From: Halodurantibacterium flavum
Lineage (GTDB): Bacteria; Pseudomonadota; Alphaproteobacteria; Rhodobacterales; Rhodobacteraceae
DNA length: 64,000 nucleotides
Reading direction: 5' to 3'
Assembly (NCBI RefSeq): GCF_042681825.1
Contig: NZ_JBHUGH010000009.1
Coordinates: 248,001-312,000 of the forward strand
In this document: piece after piece, positions 15,567-23,963 of the stretch
Position numbering within the stretch: the stretch's first letter is position 1
Layout: the number at the start of each line of letters is the position of its first letter
Notes under the pieces: model-generated
The model's database searches: none
Told to the model about the DNA's origin: nothing
Seen by the model: the letters and a program-made list of their open reading frames with translations, nothing else
Position numbers and translations under genes: made by a program

Positions 15567-15640
15567 GAGACAAGAGGGAGGAAGCGCAGGCCTGCCATGA
15601 CCCGACAGGCCGATCATGGACGCATCCCCTTGCCAGTTGG

Positions 15641-16978
15641 TTAATCGCGCGCGGCCTCGGGGCGGGTTTTCGCCTCGGGGCGGACCTTGAGCATGGTGAG
15701 CCGGTTTTCCTGCCGCGCCGCGACCTCGAACCGGAAGCCGTGGAAGGAAAAGACCTGGCCCTCGCTCGGGATCATCTGCGCCTCATGGATGACGAGGCCG
15801 GCCACCGTGTTCGCCTCTTCGTCGGGAAGATGCCAGTCCATCGCCCGGTTCAGGTCACGGATGGTCATCGCCCCGTCCACAAGGTAATCGCCCGCCTCCG
15901 ATCGCTTGAGCGGCGCGCCCTCATCCTGGTCGAATTCATCCGCGATCTCGCCGACGATCTCTTCCAGAATGTCCTCAAGCGTGATCAGGCCGCGCAGCGC
16001 GCCATATTCATCGACGACCAGCGCGAAATGCGCCTTGCGCCGCAGAAACTGCCGCATCTGTTCATCGAGCGGCGTCGTTTCCGGCACGAAATACGGCTTG
16101 CGCGCGATGTTCATCACCTTGAGATCGCCAATCGCCCGCAGACGGCCGTTCGCGCCGCGCAGCAGGCGGTCCACCTCTCGCAGCAGATCCTTGGCATGGA
16201 TCACGCCGACGATGTTTTCCCGCTCACCCTTGTAGGCGGGCAGGCGGGTATGGGGCGAGGCAAGGCATTGGGTGATGATCGCCTCGGGTGGATTGTCGAT
16301 ATCGACCATCTCGATCTGGCTGCGGTGGCGCATGATCTCTTCAACCGTGCGATCCCCCAGGTCGAGTGCACCCAGCAGGCGGTCTCGATCCTCTTTCTGC
16401 ACCGCGCCTTCGGAATGGCCAAGCGCGATGGCGCCGGCGATTTCCTCGCGCACGGACAGGATCTGGCTGTTCGGGTCGGTCCGCACGCCGAAGACCCAGA
16501 GGATTCCACGCACGAGAAGGCGCACCGCCGAGACTACGGGGGCAAAGATGAAGATCAGGACGCGGATCACCGGCGCCACGCGCGAGGCGGCGGATTCGGG
16601 GTTGGTGATCGCATAGGTCTTGGGCAGAACCTCGGCAAAGATCAGCACCAAAAGCGTCATTACAAGCGTCGCAAGCGCGACGCCGCCTTCGCCCAGCAAG
16701 CGCGTGAACAGCGCTGTGGTGAGCGAGGTCGCAAGGATGTTGACGAGGTTGTTGCCCAGAAGGACCGAGCCGATCAGCCGTTCGCTGTCCTCGGTGATCC
16801 GCAGCGCGGTGGCGGCCCCGCCCGACCCGCGGTCGGCCTGCGCCCGAAGCTTGCCCCGGGACGAGGCGGTGAGGGCTGTTTCTGATCCGGAGAAAAAGGC
16901 GGAAAGCACAAGAAGTGCTAGAATGGCTGCCGACGTCACCCAGAAGGCGGCATCAAGCAGACTGGAACTTTCGTCCAT
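15641..16978 (-). CDS. CNNM/CorC (HlyC) family membrane protein with CBS domains
   Basis: 445 aa. An N-terminal DUF21/CNNM membrane domain (about residues 10-195) has the pattern LLVLSAFFSGSETALTAS and several hydrophobic segments; a tandem CBS pair follows (about 210-335, e.g. MVDIDNPPEAII, VDEYGALRGLITLEDILEEI); a CorC/HlyC C-terminal domain (about 350-435) closes the protein. The family is linked to Mg2+/Co2+ efflux or tolerance; the name hemolysin is historical. It is read away from xerD, 54 nt downstream of it, in the same direction and may be cotranscribed with it. It ends in a strong terminator. Confidence 0.9.
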   Translation of the reverse strand: MDESSSLLDAAFWVTSAAILALLVLSAFFSGSETALTASSRGKLRAQADRGSGGAATALRITEDSERLIGSVLLGNNLVNILATSLTTALFTRLLGEGGVALATLVMTLLVLIFAEVLPKTYAITNPESAASRVAPVIRVLIFIFAPVVSAVRLLVRGILWVFGVRTDPNSQILSVREEIAGAIALGHSEGAVQKEDRDRLLGALDLGDRTVEEIMRHRSQIEMVDIDNPPEAIITQCLASPHTRLPAYKGERENIVGVIHAKDLLREVDRLLRGANGRLRAIGDLKVMNIARKPYFVPETTPLDEQMRQFLRRKAHFALVVDEYGALRGLITLEDILEEIVGEIADEFDQDEGAPLKRSEAGDYLVDGAMTIRDLNRAMDWHLPDEEANTVAGLVIHEAQMIPSEGQVFSFHGFRFEVAARQENRLTMLKVRPEAKTRPEAARD

Positions 16979-17032
16979 CGGGGCGACTATCCTTTAGATA
17001 TCCGGTCATATTAGGGCACGACCCTATCCCGA

Positions 17033-17965
17033 TCAAGTCGCTTGGTCATTGCGCGCCAGCGGATGATGCGTCAGCACCAGATCTCGCAGCCGGTCTTCCA
17101 GCACATGGGTGTAGATTTCGGTGGTCGAAAGATCCGCATGGCCCAGCAAGGTCTGGATCACCCGCAGATCGGCGCCATTCGCCAGAAGATGCGTCGCGAA
17201 GGCGTGGCGCAGCGTGTGGGGCGTGACGCGGGCAGGCGAGATACCGGCCTCCACGCAAAGCTCCTTGATGAGAACATAGAAGCGGTGGCGGGTCAGGTGG
17301 CCCTCGGCGCCCCGCGACGGAAACAGGAACCGCGAGACGGGCTTGCCCTTGGCGCGCGCCGCATCCTCGGCCTCATCCCGGGCGCCGAGCCATGCGCGCA
17401 ACGCCGTCCGGGCTGGGGGCGATAGCGGCACCATCCGTTCCTTGCCTCCCTTGCCCCGCACCAGAAGCATCCGCGGATCGCCCCGCGCGGCGGCGACAGG
17501 CAGGCTCACAAGCTCCGAGACGCGCATCCCGGTGGCGTAGAGCAGTTCCAGGAGGCAGGTGTTGCGCAGCCGGTCCTCGATGGTGCGGCCCCGTTGGCGG
17601 GCGGCCTGCAACAGGCGCTCGACCTCTTCGACGCTGAGCGTTTTCGGCAGGCTGCGGGTCTTGCCGGGCCCCCGGATCTGCAGGGTCGGGTTATCGCTGC
17701 GCCATCCTTCGTCATAGGCGAAACGGTAAAGCTGCCGGATCGACGAAAGGCGCCGCGCGCGCGTCGCCTGCGACAGGCCCTGCGCGTCGCAATGAATCAG
17801 ATAGGCCTCCACGTCGCCGCGCCCCAGGGTCGCGAAATCCAGCCCCTGACGGGCGGCCCAACCGGCGAAGTCCTTGAGGTCACGGCCGTAGGCCAGACGG
17901 GTGTTGCGCGCCGCGTCGAGCTCGGCCGCCTGCGCTTCGAGAAAGGCCGATATCCAGCGCTCCAC
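17033..17965 (-). CDS. xerD: Tyrosine recombinase XerD
   Basis: 310 aa site-specific recombinase that resolves chromosome dimers at dif with XerC and FtsK. The N-terminal SAM-like domain (about 1-95) is followed by the catalytic domain with Arg148 (GMRVSEL), Lys172/175 (RGKGGKERM), His250 and Arg253 (TPHTLRHAFATHLL), His276 (LGHADLS) and nucleophile Tyr285 (TEIYTHV); all are present. No integration site or mobile neighbour is seen and the context is core, so XerD rather than a phage integrase. The start lies 1 nt after the stop of the upstream 518-aa gene, indicating an operon. Confidence 0.92.
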   Translation of the reverse strand: MERWISAFLEAQAAELDAARNTRLAYGRDLKDFAGWAARQGLDFATLGRGDVEAYLIHCDAQGLSQATRARRLSSIRQLYRFAYDEGWRSDNPTLQIRGPGKTRSLPKTLSVEEVERLLQAARQRGRTIEDRLRNTCLLELLYATGMRVSELVSLPVAAARGDPRMLLVRGKGGKERMVPLSPPARTALRAWLGARDEAEDAARAKGKPVSRFLFPSRGAEGHLTRHRFYVLIKELCVEAGISPARVTPHTLRHAFATHLLANGADLRVIQTLLGHADLSTTEIYTHVLEDRLRDLVLTHHPLARNDQAT

Positions 17966-17966
17966 C

Positions 17967-19523
17967 CTAGCCCCGCCGTTCCAGGATCATCAGTTGCAGC
18001 GCGCTGCGCCGGGCGACATCCTCAAGCCCCAGCGCCCGCAGACCGGCCAGCCCGTCGGTTACCGCGCGAGGATCGCCGCCCGCGGCGTCCTCAAGCCGTC
18101 CGATGACGGTCAGCAGCGCCTCGCCCATCCGGTTCTCATCGACCAGCGCTGCGATTTCATCCGGCGCGGCGCTGGCCGCCAGACCTTCGCGGATGGCGGC
18201 GGCCATCGAACCCGGCGCGGCGGCGGCCGAGACGTTGCCTTGGGCGATCGCGGCAAGGAACCCGTCCTCACCCGCCGCCGGACCCCGTTGCGCCGCAGCG
18301 GTCTCATAGGCGGGGGACAAAAGGGCCAGCCGAAAGGCGAGCGGCGCGGCCGGGCCTGTCAGCTCCATCTCCAGCAGCGCCTCGCCGAAAAGCTGCCCCA
18401 GAACCGTCTCCAGCTCAGCGGTCCCCATCGCCTCCCATGCGGGGGGGAGGGCTGCGGCAACCGCAGCCGTATCGCCCTCGCGCATCGCGCGGTCCAGTCG
18501 CTGAAGCGTGCGCACCCGGTCCCAAACCCCGCCCGAGGCCGCAGCGACACGTTCCATGTATAGGCCCAGCAGCCGGTTCGGGGCGATCGCGCCGAGCCGC
18601 GCGAGCCTTTCGCCCGCCTCAAGCTGCGCCTTCCAGCCGGTGTTGGACCGCAGGTCGGCCTGCGCATAGGCGACCGGCAAGGTCTGCGTCGGAATGGGTT
18701 CGCCGATCGCCTCGAACATCCGCCAGACCAGAGGCGAGGGGCGGGACGGGGGCGGCAACAGCGGCTCGCCCTCGAAAAGCTCGGGGTCGAGAAAGCGCGC
18801 CAGCAGGTCTTCCTCGGCGGTGCTGATATGGCCAAGGGCGTGGCCGGTGCGCAGGCTCAGCGCGGCCGCGTTCCAGTCGCCGCCCCGCGCCAGACAGAAT
18901 ATCCGCGCGGGGAAGGTGGGGGCGATATCGGGCGTCACCCGCAGCTTGTCGCAGGCCCGATCCTCATCCCCGGTCAACAGCGCCACATCGAAGAAGCGCC
19001 GGAACGACTCGGGCTGTTCATAACCCGCCTGTTCCAGCAGGGTCATCGCGGGGTCGAGCGCGCCGAATTCCAGCAGCTTGTCCACCCGCGCCAGGAAAAG
19101 CCGCCCGTCCGAGGCACGCGGCGGGTCGAGTTCCGCCAGCAGCAGGGTGTAGATCAGGTCCTGGATCGCCGGCAGCCCCGCCGGGCGCAGCGCCGCGATC
19201 CGTCCGACGATCACCTCGCTTTCCGTCTCGCCCCACAGGTCGCGGGGCAAACCGGTGGTCGATGAGGAAAGAATACCCGTCGCATCCGGGTTTGGCCCGT
19301 CGATCGGGGCGATGGTGATTTCCTCGGGCATCCCGCCCGAGGTGATGGCGGGCTCTTCCGGCGGCACGGGCGGCGGAACCGGGGCCGCCACGGATTCGGA
19401 CAGCCAGTCGATGGCCGAAAGCGGCGCCTCGGCCCGCGCCTCATCGGCGAGCGCCAGAAGCGAGAGGCTGAGCGCCCCGTGCAAGAGGCCCAGCTTCAAG
19501 AGGGTCGAACGTCTATTCGACAT
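17967..19523 (-). CDS. Exported protein of unknown function, helical-repeat type
   Basis: 518 aa. I do not recognise a named domain. A signal peptide (residues 1 to about 31, cleavage near ALADEARA-EAP) is followed by a Pro-rich linker and then about 400 residues that alternate short Leu/Ala-rich helices (for example RIAALRPAGLPAIQDLIYTL, KLLEFGALDPAMTLLEQ), which looks like a TPR- or Sel1-like alpha-solenoid. It is probably periplasmic. It begins 11 nt inside the end of a 44-aa membrane-protein gene and ends 1 nt before xerD, so the three are translationally coupled. The set xerD-this gene-aroK recurs, to my knowledge, in Rhodobacteraceae. Confidence 0.75.
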   Translation of the reverse strand: MSNRRSTLLKLGLLHGALSLSLLALADEARAEAPLSAIDWLSESVAAPVPPPVPPEEPAITSGGMPEEITIAPIDGPNPDATGILSSSTTGLPRDLWGETESEVIVGRIAALRPAGLPAIQDLIYTLLLAELDPPRASDGRLFLARVDKLLEFGALDPAMTLLEQAGYEQPESFRRFFDVALLTGDEDRACDKLRVTPDIAPTFPARIFCLARGGDWNAAALSLRTGHALGHISTAEEDLLARFLDPELFEGEPLLPPPSRPSPLVWRMFEAIGEPIPTQTLPVAYAQADLRSNTGWKAQLEAGERLARLGAIAPNRLLGLYMERVAAASGGVWDRVRTLQRLDRAMREGDTAAVAAALPPAWEAMGTAELETVLGQLFGEALLEMELTGPAAPLAFRLALLSPAYETAAAQRGPAAGEDGFLAAIAQGNVSAAAAPGSMAAAIREGLAASAAPDEIAALVDENRMGEALLTVIGRLEDAAGGDPRAVTDGLAGLRALGLEDVARRSALQLMILERRG

Positions 19524-19647
19524 TGAGTCCCACCGGCAGCGTGATCTCGCGCTGCTCCGGGCTCAGATCGCCCAGATAGGCATATCCCACCAGCCCGACA
19601 AAACCGAGCACCAGCAGGAAAAGCACGAGTTTCAGCAGCCGCCCCAT
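19513..19647 (-). CDS. 44-residue single-pass membrane protein, unknown function
   Basis: A short open frame with good coding character: MGRLLKLVLFLLVLGFVGLV begins a single transmembrane helix, then GYAYLGDLSPEQREITLP and an end at ...NVE. Positive residues at the N-terminus and the acidic tail predict an N-in, periplasm-out topology. A GGGGCAAG ribosome-binding site lies before the ATG. It overlaps the 518-aa gene by 11 nt, so the two should be coupled and may work together at the inner membrane. Its shortness means automatic annotation may miss it. Confidence 0.68.
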   Translation of the reverse strand: MGRLLKLVLFLLVLGFVGLVGYAYLGDLSPEQREITLPVGLNVE

Positions 19648-19795
19648 ATCTTGCCCCTTATCCGTTCCGTCTTTTGTTTATCGCATCCCCGCGTCCGGCG
19701 GTGCTGCGTTTATGTGGTTTATATATGTCATTTGTTTTCGTATGACGCCATTCAGGGTGGCAACAAATTGACGAAAGACGGGGCAAAGTCGGGGC

Positions 19796-20341
19796 GTGGC
19801 GCGGAAACTGAGGAAAACCGTCGTGCTCGTCGGCATGATGGGCGCGGGGAAGACGGCTGTCGGGACGCAACTTGCCCGGCTCCTCGGCGCCCCGTTCCTT
19901 GATTCGGACGAAGAGATCGAGAAAGCCGCCAACATGAAGGTGGCCGAGATCTTTGCCCGGGACGGTGAGCCGTTTTTCCGCGCCCGCGAAAGCGAGGTGC
20001 TGTTGCGGCTGCTTGGCGGCAGGCCCTGCGTCCTGTCCACCGGGGGCGGGGCCTATCTTTCGCCGGCCAACCGCGCGGCGATTTCGGAACAGGGGCTGGC
20101 GGTCTGGCTGCGGGCCGATCTGGACCTCTTGTGGCAGCGGGTCCGGCACAAGACGACCCGGCCGCTGCTGCGCACCGCCAATCCGCGTGCGACGCTGGCC
20201 GAACTGCTTGCCGGGCGCGAACCGGCCTATTCCAAGGCCGACCTGATCGTGGACGCGCGGCCCGAATATACCGTGGAGGCGATGGCGCGGCAGGTTCTCG
20301 CCGCGCTGGAAACCCGCCCCGACGTGCTGGAGACGAGGTGA
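19796..20341 (+). CDS. aroK: Shikimate kinase AroK
   Basis: 181 aa P-loop kinase of aromatic amino acid synthesis: shikimate plus ATP gives shikimate 3-phosphate. Walker A GMMGAGKTAVG is near residue 16; DSDEEIEKAA and the shikimate-binding FFRARESEVL and STGGGAYLS follow; the lid has RPLLRT. GTG start at 19796, 148 nt from the divergent 44-aa gene. Its stop overlaps the aroB ATG by 1 nt (TGATG), so aroK-aroB is an operon for two steps of the shikimate path. Confidence 0.95.
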   Translation: MARKLRKTVVLVGMMGAGKTAVGTQLARLLGAPFLDSDEEIEKAANMKVAEIFARDGEPFFRARESEVLLRLLGGRPCVLSTGGGAYLSPANRAAISEQGLAVWLRADLDLLWQRVRHKTTRPLLRTANPRATLAELLAGREPAYSKADLIVDARPEYTVEAMARQVLAALETRPDVLETR

Positions 20342-21456
20342 TGATGGATACGGTGCAGGTCGCGCTTGGGACGCGAAGCTACGAGGTGCGGATCGGCCCC
20401 GGACTGACCGCCGGGGCAGCGGAGGCGATCCGGCCCCTGTTGCGCCGTCCCCGCGTGGCAATCGTGACGGATGCCAATGTGGCCGCACTGCATCTGCAAG
20501 CGTTCCGCGCGGGGCTTGAAGAGGGCGGCATCGCCTCGGTCGCGCTGACGCTTCCCGCGGGTGAGGGCACGAAAAGCTGGGCGCATCTTGCGCAGGTGGT
20601 GGACTGGCTCCTGTCGGAAAAGGTCGAGCGCAAGGACATGGTCATCGCTCTTGGGGGCGGGGTGATCGGCGATCTTGTGGGGTTTGCCGCCGCGATCCTG
20701 CGGCGCGGGGTGCGCTTCGTGCAGGTGCCGACAACGCTGCTGGCGCAGGTGGACAGTTCCGTGGGCGGCAAGACGGGGATCAACACCGCCCATGGCAAGA
20801 ACCTTGTGGGGGCATTCCACCAGCCGGCGCTGGTGCTCGCGGATACCGGGTTGCTCGCGACCCTCGGCCGGCGGGAGTTTCTGTCGGGCTACGGCGAGGT
20901 GGTGAAGTACGGCCTTTTGGGGGACGCGGGCTTTTTCGCATGGCTCGAACAGAACGGGCCGGCGCTGCGGGACGGGGATGAGGCGCTGCGCCGCCATGCC
21001 GTGCGGCGGTCGGTCGAGATGAAGGCCGAGATCGTCGCCCGGGACGAGACCGAGGAAGGCGACCGCGCGCTTCTGAACCTTGGTCATACCTTCTGCCACG
21101 CGCTGGAGGCCGCGACCGGCTATTCCGACCGGCTGCTGCACGGCGAGGGCGTTGCGATCGGCTGTGCGCTCGCCTTCGAGCTTTCGCAGCGGCTGGGTCT
21201 TTGTTCGCAGGAGACCCCCGGGCGGGTCCGGGCGCATCTTGCCGCGATGGGGATGAAGGTGTCACTGGCCGATATTCCCGGCGACCTGCCGGATGCCGAG
21301 GCGCTGCTGGCCCTGATGGCGCAGGACAAGAAGGTGCAGGATGGCCGGCTGCGCTTCATCCTTGCCCGCGATATCGGCGCGGCCTTCGTCGCCGATGATG
21401 TGGATGCGGGCGTCGTGCGCGCGGTGCTGGCCGAGGCGCTGGCGGCGCGCGGCTGA
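20341..21456 (+). CDS. aroB: 3-dehydroquinate synthase AroB
   Basis: 371 aa NAD-dependent, metal-dependent enzyme converting DAHP to 3-dehydroquinate. NAD site VALGGGVIGDLVGFAAAI, the strand VPTTLLAQVDSSVGGKTGIN, and metal/substrate ligands in GYGEVVKYG and LNLGHTFCHALEA are all present. The start may be the ATG at 20341, which overlaps aroK's stop, or the next codon, also ATG; the first is used here. It converges on an M50 protease gene 8 nt away. Confidence 0.95.
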   Translation: MMDTVQVALGTRSYEVRIGPGLTAGAAEAIRPLLRRPRVAIVTDANVAALHLQAFRAGLEEGGIASVALTLPAGEGTKSWAHLAQVVDWLLSEKVERKDMVIALGGGVIGDLVGFAAAILRRGVRFVQVPTTLLAQVDSSVGGKTGINTAHGKNLVGAFHQPALVLADTGLLATLGRREFLSGYGEVVKYGLLGDAGFFAWLEQNGPALRDGDEALRRHAVRRSVEMKAEIVARDETEEGDRALLNLGHTFCHALEAATGYSDRLLHGEGVAIGCALAFELSQRLGLCSQETPGRVRAHLAAMGMKVSLADIPGDLPDAEALLALMAQDKKVQDGRLRFILARDIGAAFVADDVDAGVVRAVLAEALAARG

Positions 21457-21464
21457 CCCATGGC

Positions 21465-22553
21465 TCAACCCTGGGGCCGAGACCGTGCCTGCCGGATCAC
21501 CATCAGCTCACCGATATTCTCGGTTGTGATATAGCCAAGCAAGCCGCCCGAAGGCGAATTCACCGCAACTGCCGGCGCGCCCGTCTGGATCGCCTGCAGG
21601 ACATCCTCCAGCGGGGCGGCAAGCGAAACCTGCGGCACATCGCGCTGGATGATCGGCGCGATGGGGTCGGTCCGCCTGTCCTCGGCCAGCGCACGGAACA
21701 GCGCCTGCCGCGTGAGGAAACCCGACAACGCCCCCTGCGCATCCAGCACGGGAAATTCGTGCTGGGTTGTCCGGATCAGCGCCTGCGCCGCAGCCTCGAT
21801 CGTATCGTCTTCGCCCAGCGTCTCGAATGTGGTGATCATCGCGTCACGGGCCTGCATCTGCCGCGCCACGGCCCGGGCTGCGACGTCGGAGCTTTCCGCC
21901 GAAGCCGCGATAAACACGAAGATCGCGATCAGGATCAAAAGCGGGTTTCCGGTGCTCAGCCCCAGAAAGCCAAAGACGAAGGCCAGCGCCTGTCCACCCC
22001 AGGCGGCGATCCGCGTGGCGCGCACCCGGTCCATCCGATAGCTGAGCAACGCCCGCAGCACCCGCCCGCCATCCATGGGAAAGGCCGGTAGCATGTTGAA
22101 GAGCACGAGGAACAGGTTCACCGCCGCAAGCCGCGACAGAAAGCCCATCGCCGGATTTTCGACCTGTTCAAGGCTTTGCATCCGGGTCTCGACCCCTGTC
22201 ACGAGCACCAGAACCGCCCAGATCACCACGTTCACCGCCGGCCCCGCCAGCGCAACCGCGATTTCCTGCCCCGGCTTTTCCGGCATCCGTTCCAGCCGCG
22301 CCATGCCGCCGATCGGCAGCAGCGTGATATCGGGTGTGGCGATGCCGAACCGGCGGGCCATCAGTGCGTGACCATATTCATGAGCGACGACGCAGGCGAA
22401 AAGCGCCGCGATAAAGGCGATGTTCGCGACAGCCGCCCCCGGCCCGCCGGCGATCCATGCCGCCGCCCCGATCCACAAAAGCAGCAGAAAGAAGGTCGCA
22501 TGGACCCGAAGCTCTGATCCGAGCAGCCGTCCGATGGGAAAGGACCAGGTCAT
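21465..22553 (-). CDS. Site-2 protease (M50) family membrane protein with CBS domains
   Basis: 362 aa intramembrane metalloprotease of the SpoIVFB/Rip3-like group. Hydrophobic segments cover the first ~210 residues and hold the zinc motif HEYGH (in ACVVAHEYGHALMA) and the third ligand in NMLPAFPMDGGRVLR. A CBS pair fills the C-terminus (about 235-360; ARDAMITTFETLGEDDTIE and so on), which in this group is thought to sense nucleotide. The substrate is unknown; no sigma or anti-sigma gene is nearby. Confidence 0.9.
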   Translation of the reverse strand: MTWSFPIGRLLGSELRVHATFFLLLLWIGAAAWIAGGPGAAVANIAFIAALFACVVAHEYGHALMARRFGIATPDITLLPIGGMARLERMPEKPGQEIAVALAGPAVNVVIWAVLVLVTGVETRMQSLEQVENPAMGFLSRLAAVNLFLVLFNMLPAFPMDGGRVLRALLSYRMDRVRATRIAAWGGQALAFVFGFLGLSTGNPLLILIAIFVFIAASAESSDVAARAVARQMQARDAMITTFETLGEDDTIEAAAQALIRTTQHEFPVLDAQGALSGFLTRQALFRALAEDRRTDPIAPIIQRDVPQVSLAAPLEDVLQAIQTGAPAVAVNSPSGGLLGYITTENIGELMVIRQARSRPQG

Positions 22554-22571
22554 CGCATCACCCCTGCAAAG

Positions 22572-22594
22572 AAAACGCCCCCGGGCGGGGGCGT
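22572..22594 (-). terminator. Rho-independent terminator of ssb
   Basis: ACGCCCCC (22575-22582) pairs with GGGGGCGT (22587-22594) over a 4-nt loop and, read leftward, is followed by a T-run ending at 22572. It lies 5 nt past the ssb stop. Confidence 0.8.
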
Positions 22595-22598
22595 CTCA

Positions 22599-23102
22599 TC
22601 AGAACGGAATTTCGTCGTCGAGGTTGGCGCGTCCGCCGCCAGCGCCACCGCCCTGGCCCGATCCGCCGCCATAGCCGCCGCCGCCATAGGACGATCCACC
22701 ATAGCCGCCCTGATCCTGATCATAGCCCGGACCACCGCCACCACCTTCGCCGCGGCCATCAAGCAGCGTCAGTTCCCCACGATAGGGTCGCAGCACGACC
22801 TCGGTGGTGTAGCGGTCCGCCCCGCTCTGGTCCTGCCATTTGCGGGTTTCCAGCTGCCCCTCGATATAGACCTTGGAGCCCTTGCGCAGATACTGCTCGG
22901 CAATCTTGGCGAGCGGTTCGGAAAAGATCGCGACCGAATGCCATTCCGTGCGCTCCTTCTTTTCTCCGGTATTCCGGTCGCGCCAGGACTCTGAGGTGGC
23001 GATACGCAGGTTGCAGACCTTGCCGCCGTTCGGAAAGCTGCGCACCTCCGGGTCGCGCCCCAGATTTCCCACGATGATCACCTTGTTGACCGATCCTGCC
23101 AT
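22599..23102 (-). CDS. ssb: Single-stranded DNA-binding protein
   Basis: 167 aa. The OB fold fills residues 1-110 (AGSVNKVIIVGNLGRDPEVR, NLRIATSESWRDRNTGEKKERTEWH, GSKVYIEGQLETRKWQD). A Gly/Tyr/Ser-rich disordered linker (about 120-155, GGYGGSSYGGGGYGG pattern) leads to the conserved acidic tip DDEIPF, which recruits replication and repair partners. Start at 23102 (MAGSVNK) follows GGAGAGGCGC; an in-frame ATG 6 codons upstream is less likely. I see no GTTC-N7-GTTC SOS box in the 200 nt upstream. Confidence 0.95.
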   Translation of the reverse strand: MAGSVNKVIIVGNLGRDPEVRSFPNGGKVCNLRIATSESWRDRNTGEKKERTEWHSVAIFSEPLAKIAEQYLRKGSKVYIEGQLETRKWQDQSGADRYTTEVVLRPYRGELTLLDGRGEGGGGGPGYDQDQGGYGGSSYGGGGYGGGSGQGGGAGGGRANLDDEIPF

Positions 23103-23311
23103 GCGCCTCTCCTTCTCCATGACCGCTATGCGCGGTGCGAATCTGATCAGACCTTAAACCACCAAGGGCGGATCATTGAAACTCCCGCAGGGCCGCATTG
23201 ACCGTCGTATAGGTTAAAAATTGCCTGACGCCCCGCCAGCGGCACCGGAGCATCTGGATCAGGCGGCGGGTCCGGGTATAGTGTCGCGCAGAAAATTCAT
23301 GGGACCGTGAC

Positions 23312-23941
23312 ATGCGACATGTTCTTCTGGCGCTGCGACTGGCGTCTTTGACTGCGGGTCTGCCAATGGTTCTGACGGCGGTTCTTACCGTGGGTCTGAC
23401 AGCCGGGCCAGTCCGGGCAGAGCCGCTTTTGCTCTCGACCTCGACGAAATCGCGGCCCGGCAGTTTCGAGCATGCGGCACGGGTGCTCGATACGCGCGGC
23501 GCCTCGCAATACAACAATTCGGTGCGGTTGCAGCCGCCCAGTTCGGCGCCGGTCATCCCGCTTTATGCCGGCAGCTATCAGGGCGAATATCTGGAGATCG
23601 CCCGCGCCGCCGCCCGCCGCCACGGCGTCCCTGAGGATCTTTATCTGCGCCTCGTGCATCGCGAAAGTGGCTGGAACCCCTCGGCCGTGTCGCACAAGGG
23701 GGCGATCGGTCTTGCGCAACTCATGCCCGACACGGCGCGGCTTTTGCGCGTGACGGCCGAGGACCCGCACCAGAACCTCGATGGCGGCGCGCGCTATCTG
23801 CGCATGATGTATGACCGCTACGGCACCTGGCGGCTTGCGCTTGCGGCCTACAATGCCGGGCCGGGGGCCGTGGACCGCTATGGCGATATCCCGCCCTATC
23901 AGGAAACCACCGCCTATGTGGTCGCCATCCTCGGGGGATAG
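23312..23941 (+). CDS. Lytic transglycosylase (SLT domain)
   Basis: 209 aa. A signal peptide (to about residue 33, VGLTAGPVRA-EP) precedes a short linker and a GH23-type SLT domain: catalytic Glu in LVHRESGWNPSAVSHKGAIG, then LAQLMPDTARLL, NLDGGARYLRMMYDRYG and AAYNAGPGAVDRYG. It cleaves the MurNAc-GlcNAc bond of peptidoglycan to give a 1,6-anhydro end. It is monocistronic, with 209 nt between it and ssb on the other strand. Confidence 0.92.
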   Translation: MRHVLLALRLASLTAGLPMVLTAVLTVGLTAGPVRAEPLLLSTSTKSRPGSFEHAARVLDTRGASQYNNSVRLQPPSSAPVIPLYAGSYQGEYLEIARAAARRHGVPEDLYLRLVHRESGWNPSAVSHKGAIGLAQLMPDTARLLRVTAEDPHQNLDGGARYLRMMYDRYGTWRLALAAYNAGPGAVDRYGDIPPYQETTAYVVAILGG

Positions 23942-23963
23942 CGACCCGTTCAGCGGACCGGCC

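Noticed and set aside
17033..17965. Phage or island integrase
   Set aside because: All residues fit, but the neighbours are core genes and there is no att repeat or cargo, so XerD is the better call.
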